Positions 58,474-64,000 of a DNA stretch of 64,000 bases are shown piece by piece. The stretch comes from Pseudomonas sp. 8AS. Lineage in GTDB: Bacteria > Pseudomonadota > Gammaproteobacteria > Pseudomonadales > Pseudomonadaceae. The notes under the pieces were generated by a model. It was not told the origin of the DNA and ran no database searches. It worked only from the letters and a program-made list of their open reading frames with translations. The DNA lies in assembly GCF_902506505.1 (NCBI RefSeq), contig NZ_LR733406.1:4127774-4191773 (forward strand). Direction: 5' to 3'. Numbering within the stretch: the first letter of the stretch is position 1; each line of letters opens with the position of its first letter. The position numbers and the translations under genes were made by a program.

Positions 58474-59007
58474 TTATGCCTTCTCGACCTGACTGAACTC
58501 CAGCTCCACCGGAGTGGAACGACCGAAAATAAGCACGGCCACATGAATCCGGCTCTTTTCGTAGTTAACTTCTTCAACCACACCATTGAAATCCGCAAAC
58601 GGACCGTCGATGACGCGCACGGTTTCGCCCGGCTCAAACAGCGTCTTCGGCTTGGGCTTGTCGCCGCTATCGGCAACACGACGCAGAATAGCATCAGCCT
58701 CTTTCTCGGTGATCGGCGCCGGCTTGTCGGCGGTACCACCAATGAAGCCCATGACGCGCGGCGTATCCTTGATCAAGTGCCAAGTCGCCTCGTTCATTTC
58801 CATCTGAACCAGAACATAGCCAGGGAAGAACTTGCGCTCACTCTTGCGCTTCTGGCCATTGCGCATCTCTACCACTTCTTCGGTAGGCACCAGAATTTCG
58901 CCGAACTCATCTTCCATGCCAGCCAGCTTGACGCGCTCAATCAACGAGCGCATTACATGCTTCTCGTAACCCGAGTAAGCATGCACAACGTACCAACGCT
59001 TAGCCAC
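58474..59007 (-). CDS. nusG: transcription termination/antitermination factor NusG
   Basis: 177 residues: an NGN domain (MAKRWYVVHAYSGYEKHVMR, FPGYVLVQMEMNEATWHLIK) that binds RNA polymerase, and a C-terminal KOW domain (FEPGETVRVIDGPFADFNGV) that binds Rho or S10. 9 nt after secE, as in the conserved secE-nusG pair. Confidence 0.98.
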   Translation of the reverse strand: MAKRWYVVHAYSGYEKHVMRSLIERVKLAGMEDEFGEILVPTEEVVEMRNGQKRKSERKFFPGYVLVQMEMNEATWHLIKDTPRVMGFIGGTADKPAPITEKEADAILRRVADSGDKPKPKTLFEPGETVRVIDGPFADFNGVVEEVNYEKSRIHVAVLIFGRSTPVELEFSQVEKA

Positions 59008-59016
59008 GGGACACCC

Positions 59017-59385
59017 TTAACCGACAATCAACGAAACAAGCCAGCCCAGCAGGGAATCCAGACCCCACAGAACCAGCGCCATGACCAGGACCACAGCCAC
59101 CACGATCAGAGTGGTCTGCGTGGTTTCCTGACGGCTTGGCCACACAACTTTACGGATTTCGGTGCGCGCTTCTTTGGCAAGACTGAAGAAGGCCTGCCCT
59201 TTCGCCGTCTGCAATGCGGCAAAACCAGCCACAGCAGCCAGCGCCAGCAGAACCAGCACACGATACAGGAGCGGCTCAGCCGAGAAATACTGATTGCCGA
59301 CCACACCAGCGACCACCAGAGCGACAACAACCAGCCACTTTAGCAAGTCAAAGCGCGAGTCTTTAGCTTCAGCTTTGGCATTCAT
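59017..59385 (-). CDS. secE: protein translocase subunit SecE
   Basis: 122 residues from ATG 59385 (MNAKAEAKDSRFDLLKWLVV). Three membrane segments as in E. coli SecE, with the essential amphipathic region EARTEIRKVVWPSRQETTQT before the last one. It clamps SecY. It follows the tRNA-Trp gene by 47 bp and is likely cotranscribed with it. Confidence 0.97.
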   Translation of the reverse strand: MNAKAEAKDSRFDLLKWLVVVALVVAGVVGNQYFSAEPLLYRVLVLLALAAVAGFAALQTAKGQAFFSLAKEARTEIRKVVWPSRQETTQTTLIVVAVVLVMALVLWGLDSLLGWLVSLIVG

Positions 59386-59432
59386 GAGAACAACCCTGTA
59401 GAAGAAATGCCAGATCCACTTTTCCGGGAATC

Positions 59433-59508
59433 TGGCAGGCCAGGAGGGAATCGAACCCCCAACCTGCGGTTTTGGAGACCGCCGCTCTGCCAATTGAGCT
59501 ACTGGCCT
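59433..59508 (-). tRNA. tRNA-Trp (CCA)
   Basis: 76 nt with encoded CCA. The 7-bp acceptor stem AGGCCAG/CUGGCCU, a T-arm with GGTTCGATTCC, and an anticodon loop reading CTCCAAA give the anticodon CCA. Discriminator G. Lies between tufB and secE, the usual place in Pseudomonas. Confidence 0.97.
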
Positions 59509-59561
59509 AAAACGAAGTCAGGCCGACCATTATGCCGGCCCGACAAGGCTAGATCAATCGA

Positions 59562-60755
59562 TTACTCGACGATCTTGGCAACAACACCCGCACCAACGGT
59601 ACGGCCACCTTCGCGAATCGCGAAACGCAGGCCGTCCTCCATGGCGATCGGCTTGATCAGGGTGACAACCATTTTCACGTTGTCGCCCGGCATTACCATC
59701 TCAACGCCTTCCGGCAGTTCGCACGAACCGGTTACGTCAGTGGTACGGAAGTAGAACTGCGGACGGTAACCCTTGAAGAACGGGGTGTGACGACCACCTT
59801 CTTCTTTGGACAGCACGTACACTTCAGCTTCGAACTTGGTGTGCGGCTTGATGGTGCCCGGCTTGGCCAGAACCTGGCCACGCTCCACGTCGTCACGCTT
59901 GGTGCCGCGCAGCAGAACGCCGCAGTTCTCGCCAGCACGACCTTCGTCGAGCAGCTTGCGGAACATTTCAACGCCGGTGCAGGTGGTCTTGGTGGTCGGA
60001 CGCAGACCGACGATCTCGATCTCTTCCTGGATCTTGACGATACCGCGCTCTACACGACCGGTAACTACAGTACCGCGGCCGGAGATCGAGAATACGTCTT
60101 CGATCGGCATCAGGAACGGCTTGTCGATGGCACGAACCGGCTCAGGAATGTACACGTCCAGGGTTTCAACCAGCTTCTTGACGGCGCTGGTGCCCATTTC
60201 GTTGTCGTCCTGGCCGTTCAGGGCCATCAGAGCGGAACCGATGATGATCGGAGTGTCGTCGCCCGGGAAGTCGTAGGTGGACAGCAGGTCACGAACCTCC
60301 ATCTCGACCAGTTCCAGCAGCTCGGCGTCGTCAACCATGTCAGCCTTGTTCAGGAACACGACGATGTACGGGACGCCTACCTGACGGGACAGCAGGATGT
60401 GCTCGCGGGTCTGCGGCATCGGACCGTCAGCAGCGGAGCAAACCAGGATCGCGCCGTCCATCTGGGCAGCACCGGTGATCATGTTTTTTACGTAGTCGGC
60501 GTGACCAGGGCAGTCAACGTGCGCGTAGTGGCGAACGGCCGAGTCGTATTCAACGTGAGCGGTGTTGATGGTGATACCGCGAGCCTTTTCTTCCGGAGCA
60601 CTGTCGATCTTGTCGAAGTCGACACGAGCCGAACCGAATACTTCGGAGCAAACGCGAGTCAGAGCAGCGGTCAGAGTGGTTTTACCGTGGTCAACGTGGC
60701 CAATGGTCCCTACGTTGACGTGTGGTTTATTCCGTTCAAACTTTTCTTTAGCCAT
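59562..60755 (-). CDS. tufB: elongation factor Tu (copy B)
   Basis: 397 residues, identical in sequence to the copy at 43043-44236, with P-loop GHVDHGKT, DCPGH and NKAD. Synonymous DNA differences cluster in about the first 130 nt and last 320 nt of the coding sequence, with about 764 nt of identical core between them, suggesting gene conversion. Lies downstream of tRNA-Tyr, -Gly and -Thr on one probable transcript. Confidence 0.98.
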   Translation of the reverse strand: MAKEKFERNKPHVNVGTIGHVDHGKTTLTAALTRVCSEVFGSARVDFDKIDSAPEEKARGITINTAHVEYDSAVRHYAHVDCPGHADYVKNMITGAAQMDGAILVCSAADGPMPQTREHILLSRQVGVPYIVVFLNKADMVDDAELLELVEMEVRDLLSTYDFPGDDTPIIIGSALMALNGQDDNEMGTSAVKKLVETLDVYIPEPVRAIDKPFLMPIEDVFSISGRGTVVTGRVERGIVKIQEEIEIVGLRPTTKTTCTGVEMFRKLLDEGRAGENCGVLLRGTKRDDVERGQVLAKPGTIKPHTKFEAEVYVLSKEEGGRHTPFFKGYRPQFYFRTTDVTGSCELPEGVEMVMPGDNVKMVVTLIKPIAMEDGLRFAIREGGRTVGAGVVAKIVE

Positions 60756-60840
60756 TTTGACCGTCTCCCATCAATGAATTGACCGAGTCACGCCGCCATT
60801 AAAACAAAGGCAGATATCTGCATATCTGCCTTTGTTGAAG

Positions 60841-60916
60841 TGGAGCTCATGAGCGGATTTGAACCGCTGACCTCACCCTTACCAAGGGTGTGCTCTACCA
60901 ACTGAGCTACATGAGC
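60841..60916 (-). tRNA. tRNA-Thr (GGU)
   Basis: 76 nt with encoded CCA. The acceptor stem is GCTCATG/CATGAGC. The anticodon stem-loop CACCC-TTGGTAA-GGGTG gives the anticodon GGU. Discriminator U. It precedes tufB by 85 bp and is part of the Tyr-Gly-Thr cluster. Confidence 0.97.
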
Positions 60917-60942
60917 GAAACACATTGCACAAACCGAAAACC

Positions 60943-61016
<74 letters not shown>

Positions 61017-61040
61017 GGAGCTTGCGGCTCACGCTAAATC

Positions 61041-61125
<85 letters not shown>

Positions 61126-61138
61126 AAAACGAGGCGGC

Positions 61139-61167
61139 ATTCTCAACTCATGCCACCCTACTGTCAA
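61139..61167 (-). promoter_or_regulatory. promoter of the tRNA-Tyr/Gly/Thr-tufB unit
   Basis: On the - strand: TTGACA (61167-61162, perfect -35), 17 bp, GAGAAT (61144-61139), then a GC-rich discriminator (gccgcc), the form expected for stringently controlled stable-RNA promoters. About 13 nt before the mature tRNA-Tyr. Confidence 0.75.
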
Positions 61168-61256
61168 GCAATTTCTCAATAAAAACTTGAGGTTAGCAAT
61201 TTCTGACAGCAACCCTGCAAGGGCTACCCTGCAAAGCGGGCGCCATTCTATGCAAA

Positions 61257-61937
61257 CTAACGCGGCATTGCAACGTCTTCGCACGGCATTAATTGATGTT
61301 GCAAGTCCTTGAAGTCAGAAGCCAGCTGCTGCAGCAGGTAATCGTCGGCCAAACGCCGGCTCTGCGGGGCTATGCGCACCCAGTAACTGCGTTGCGCCCG
61401 GGGCAATTCGCGCAACAATGGCTCATATCCGGCATCGATAAGACGCTGCATGACGCTCTGCGCGGAGTCACTGCGCGGAAAAATGCCCAACGAAATGCCA
61501 TTGGCAAGATCGCCCTGGGTAATGATGTAGCTGTCGATTTTCCGCGCCTGCAACTCCTTGAGCTGACGCAGTGACGCCTGCCGGGAGGCCAGCGGCGCCA
61601 GATAGACCCAGTAATCAAGACCAGCAGCCGCATCGATACCACGAACCTCCCCCTGAATATCCAGGGACATCAGCCTCTGTTCGACCTCGCGCGCAGCCCC
61701 TTCCCGCTGGAAGCTGCCGAGAAACAGACAGGTTTCGGTGACCGCCGCAGCCGGCACCGCCCCCACCTGCTCGCGCCTCTGCTGCCTATCGGCCTCACTG
61801 AGCAGGCGAATATCCTGCTGCGCACCGCGATAAAGCGACATCGGCTCAACTTCCTTGACCCGCAAGGGCGCCTGCTGCTGATGCCAGACGTAATAGAACA
61901 GGTTGAGTACCAGCAGGAGCAGGAACAACCAGCGCAT
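61257..61937 (-). CDS. SPOR domain-containing membrane protein
   Basis: 226 residues from ATG 61937, whose GAGG ribosome site overlaps the coaX stop codon. One N-terminal membrane segment (WLFLLLLVLNLFYYVW) is followed by a periplasmic part with a SPOR-like region (YWVYLAPLASRQASLRQLKE to ISLGIFPRSDSAQSVMQRL). SPOR domains bind denuded septal peptidoglycan, so a division or envelope role is likely. Last gene of birA-coaX-SPOR; conserved neighbour in Pseudomonas but poorly studied. Confidence 0.8.
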   Translation of the reverse strand: MRWLFLLLLVLNLFYYVWHQQQAPLRVKEVEPMSLYRGAQQDIRLLSEADRQQRREQVGAVPAAAVTETCLFLGSFQREGAAREVEQRLMSLDIQGEVRGIDAAAGLDYWVYLAPLASRQASLRQLKELQARKIDSYIITQGDLANGISLGIFPRSDSAQSVMQRLIDAGYEPLLRELPRAQRSYWVRIAPQSRRLADDYLLQQLASDFKDLQHQLMPCEDVAMPR

Positions 61938-61945
61938 AGCGAACC

Positions 61946-62695
61946 TCAAGACAAAGGACAGGCCGCTGCCAGCCCGACAAAAACCAGATCGGCAACCAGC
62001 TGCGCCTGCGGCAGCAGCTCGCGCACCAGGGGCGCGTCGCCCCCCGTGAGATAGACAGTAAAACCTTCACCCAGGCACTCATTCGCCAACTCGAGCTGGG
62101 TCGACACGAACCCTCGCAACATCAGCGAACAGCCGCGCTCCACCGCCTCAGCCGTGGAGCGCCCAGGCAGCAGGCTACACGCAGCCTCTTCAGCAGCCGC
62201 ATCGTCATAGCGAATGCGCCGGGTATGCGTGCGCAGCTGATTGCGCATCAACGGCACCCCGGGACAGATAAAGCCCCCAAGATGCTCGCCATCGGCAGCG
62301 ACGAAGTCGGAAGTGACTGCCGTACCCAGGTCCAGCACCAGGCACGCGCCGCCAGACAGCCGATAGGCACCAACCAGCGCCAACCAGCGATCCAACCCCA
62401 GGCGTGCATAATCTTCATAGCCGTTGCGCACTCCGGCCAGCTGCCGTGCAGGCCGGGCACGGCAGACCCTGAGCGCAAAAGCCTGCTCAATCGACGCCAC
62501 CAGGGCAGCGGTCTCCTCATCGCTGCGCACACTCACCAGACGGCAATATCTGGGCATCACTCCAGGCGCACTGCGCACGGCGTCCAGCAACTGCTCGCCG
62601 GATCCGACCACACCACCGGCAACACTTGCCTGACCATCCACAGCCAACAAGCGCCACTTGATAAAGCTGTTGCCACAGTCCAGCTCAAGAATCAT
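61946..62695 (-). CDS. coaX: type III pantothenate kinase
   Basis: 249 residues of the ASKHA fold: phosphate motif LDCGNSFIKWR at the N-terminus and CLVLDLGTAVTSDFV in the middle, plus GGFICPGVPLM. It phosphorylates pantothenate, the first step of CoA synthesis; type III enzymes need a monovalent cation and resist CoA feedback. The start overlaps the birA 3' end by 11 nt. Confidence 0.93.
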   Translation of the reverse strand: MILELDCGNSFIKWRLLAVDGQASVAGGVVGSGEQLLDAVRSAPGVMPRYCRLVSVRSDEETAALVASIEQAFALRVCRARPARQLAGVRNGYEDYARLGLDRWLALVGAYRLSGGACLVLDLGTAVTSDFVAADGEHLGGFICPGVPLMRNQLRTHTRRIRYDDAAAEEAACSLLPGRSTAEAVERGCSLMLRGFVSTQLELANECLGEGFTVYLTGGDAPLVRELLPQAQLVADLVFVGLAAACPLS

Positions 62696-63647
62696 TACGC
62701 AACCTCAGGCTCAGCTCACCACCACTGAATGACCGCTCTTCGCCGGCCACGTCCAGACGCAGCGCGCCCTGCCGATCAACTCCCCGCACATACCCATCGA
62801 TATGCTGCGGCCCCATTGCGAGGGTCACCGCAGCGCCCTGCCAGAGATGCGCCGCCTCCCACTCCTCACGCAGCCCGGCAAAGCCTTCTTGCGCATGGAT
62901 ATCCAAGTAGCGCCGCAGGCATCGACTCAGGCGCAGCAGAAGCTCGGTGCGGTCGATCAATTGCCCGGCCTGCTCACGCACTGAAGTCCAAGGCTGATCG
63001 ATCTCCACCCGCCCTGGCAGCATATTAACGTTGACGCCAATACCAATGACGACCTGACACGCATCAGCAGGATCGCCCGCCAGCTCCAACAAAATGCCAG
63101 CCACCTTGCGCCCACCGACCAGGATGTCATTCGGCCACTTCAACCCCGCCTCGGCACAGCCCAGCTCTTGCAGAGTCCCCAGCACAGCCAGGCCAACGGT
63201 CAGACTGAGCCCTTCAAGCGGATAGGCACCACCCTCAATACGCAGGCCCAGGCTGTAATACAGATTCTCCGCATAGGGACTAACCCAGGTCCGCCCGCGC
63301 CGCCCGCGCCCACTCTCCTGCCGCTCAGCCAGCACCAAGAGCGGCGCAGGATGCCCAGCAGCCAGCTGCCGTAGCGCCTCGGCATTGGTCGAATCCAGAG
63401 ACTCCGAGACACTGGAGGCCCAGCCCAGCTCGGCGCAGCCGGCAGCGATGCGCTCCACATCCAGCAGCGACAGCGGCGATGCCAGACGATAGCCACGCCC
63501 ACGCACCCGGTAGATGCTGAGCCCAAGGTCGCCTTCCAGGTGCTGCAGGCGCTTCCACACCGCACTGCGACTCACACCCAGCAGCTGCCCCAGCACCTCA
63601 CCGGAATGAAATTCGCCATCGCGCAGCAGTTGCAACACGTCTTGCAT
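62685..63647 (-). CDS. birA: biotin operon repressor / biotin--protein ligase
   Basis: 320 residues from ATG 63647. A winged-helix N-terminus (GEVLGQLLGVSRSAVWKRLQHL) is followed by a catalytic domain with the biotinyl-AMP loop GRGRRGRTW and KWPNDILVGGRKVAGIL, and a C-terminal SH3-like domain. It biotinylates acetyl-CoA carboxylase and represses bio genes. The possible start 33 nt upstream (MMRAS) would lie on the predicted -10, so it is rejected. 11-nt overlap with coaX. Confidence 0.95.
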   Translation of the reverse strand: MQDVLQLLRDGEFHSGEVLGQLLGVSRSAVWKRLQHLEGDLGLSIYRVRGRGYRLASPLSLLDVERIAAGCAELGWASSVSESLDSTNAEALRQLAAGHPAPLLVLAERQESGRGRRGRTWVSPYAENLYYSLGLRIEGGAYPLEGLSLTVGLAVLGTLQELGCAEAGLKWPNDILVGGRKVAGILLELAGDPADACQVVIGIGVNVNMLPGRVEIDQPWTSVREQAGQLIDRTELLLRLSRCLRRYLDIHAQEGFAGLREEWEAAHLWQGAAVTLAMGPQHIDGYVRGVDRQGALRLDVAGEERSFSGGELSLRLRNDS

Positions 63648-63675
63648 TCGAGTCTCGCCTTGCAAAGAGGCACGC

Positions 63676-63704
63676 ATCATAACGATGCGGATTGGTGTTG
63701 CCTA
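63676..63704 (-). promoter_or_regulatory. probable birA-coaX promoter
   Basis: On the - strand: TAGGCA (63704-63699), 17 bp, TATGAT (63681-63676, 5 of 6). It lies between the rRNA terminator and the birA ATG. A start point near 63669 leaves a leader of about 20 nt. Confidence 0.5.
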
Positions 63705-63738
63705 GAAAAGTACCGAGCAGTTTCTGCGTCCCAAAAAC

Positions 63739-63772
63739 AAACCCCCGACCATCTTACGATGATCGGGGGTTT
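63739..63772 (-). terminator. intrinsic terminator of the rRNA operon
   Basis: A 10-bp outer stem aaacccccga/tcgggggttt (63739-63748 with 63763-63772) plus a 4-bp inner stem (63750-63753 with 63758-63761). On the - strand it is followed by GTTTTTGG. It lies 8 nt past the 5S 3' end. Confidence 0.9.
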
Positions 63773-63779
63773 GGGATAG

Positions 63780-63899
63780 GAGCTTGACGATGACCTACTC
63801 TCACATGGGGAAGCCCCACACTACCATCGGCGATGCGTCGTTTCACTACTGAGTTCGGGATGGGATCAGGTGGTTCCAACGCTCTATGGTCGTCAAGCA
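63780..63899 (-). rRNA. rrf: 5S ribosomal RNA
   Basis: 120 nt from TGCTTGACGACC at 63899 to CGTCAAGCTC at 63780, with terminal complementarity (tgcttgacg/cgtcaagc). The conserved loop regions CCGAACTCAG and GATGGTAGTGTGGGG are present. 3' end of an rRNA operon entering the window from the right. Confidence 0.96.
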
Positions 63900-64000
63900 A
63901 TTCGGTTGGGGACTCGGTGTTTAGTCGCTTCCCCGAATGGGTATGTGATATCAGTTGGTAGTGCGTGTTCAGGCAAATTTTCGGTTTGTCGACTTCTGTC
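63900..64000 (-). other. 23S-5S spacer of the rRNA operon (partial)
   Basis: These 101 bases run upstream of 5S on the - strand. They hold no tRNA and no recognisable 23S 3' end, so the 23S gene must end beyond 64000. Confidence 0.7.

Noticed and set aside
59509..59561. Terminator between tufB and tRNA-Trp (ggccg/cggcc pairing at 59521-59540)
   Set aside because: Only 5 bp with a 10-nt loop and no T-run; cotranscription with tRNA-Trp is as likely.
61126..61256. Possible riboswitch or T-box before the tRNA cluster or coaX/birA
   Set aside because: The region is explained by a sigma70 promoter for stable RNA; no conserved aptamer pattern was recognisable.
63648..63680. Upstream ATG for birA adding 11 residues (MMRASLQGETR)
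   Set aside because: It coincides with the likely -10 element, and the shorter form matches the usual BirA start.

Overview
The window reads as a chromosomal segment of a gamma-proteobacterium of the Pseudomonas type. Three things show this: the gene order from the 5S rRNA gene through birA, coaX, a SPOR protein, tRNA-Tyr/Gly/Thr, tufB, tRNA-Trp, secE, nusG, rplKAJL, rpoBC, rpsLG, fusA, tufA and the S10, spc and alpha operons to rplQ; the adjoining uvrA, YajR-like MFS and ssb genes; and the high GC with GC-rich third codon positions. The species cannot be named from the sequence alone.

Layout. 1-5186 is the 3' part of an aryl-polyene-type pigment cluster on the + strand: a flavin halogenase-like oxidoreductase cut by the window edge, a DUF3261 lipoprotein, two ketosynthases, a hotdog dehydratase and a ketoreductase. 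Two small exported proteins follow, to 6076. 6216-8036 holds two sugar-nucleotide SDR genes on the - strand. 8225-12614 holds an exported DUF1329/DUF1302 pair with a divergent AraC regulator. 12645-15702 is a three-gene operon of exported redox-type proteins: a lipoprotein cytochrome c, a FAD lactone-oxidase relative and an alanine-racemase-fold PLP protein. 15907-16479 is a ClpP-fold-like periplasmic protein. 16493-23968 is a copper-handling region: a CopZ-like chaperone behind a CueR-type operator, a CopA-type P1B ATPase, DUF2933 and DUF2946-type small proteins, a YVTN propeller and the OprC receptor. A MITE-like element sits exactly at the oprC stop codon. 24093-28969 holds ssb, an MFS gene and uvrA.

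29187-63899 is almost entirely the transcription and translation macro-cluster on the - strand. Several cis elements can be read directly: a sigma70 promoter for the S10 operon just past the tufA terminator; a terminator and promoter pair inside the spc operon between rpsN and rpsH; a promoter and attenuator-like hairpin before rpsL; an L10 leader; an rplL-rpoB attenuator; and a stringent-type promoter for the tRNA-tufB unit. The two tuf genes encode identical proteins and share a nucleotide-identical core. katA and bfrA, which lie between uvrA and rplQ in well-known pseudomonads, are absent.

The least understood system here is the exported cytochrome c / ALO-family oxidase / PLP-fold operon at 12645-15702. 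The most unusual DNA structures are the interleaved inverted repeats at 6082-6197 and the MITE that regenerates the oprC stop codon. All promoters, operators and hairpins were found by eye. No database search or folding program was run.
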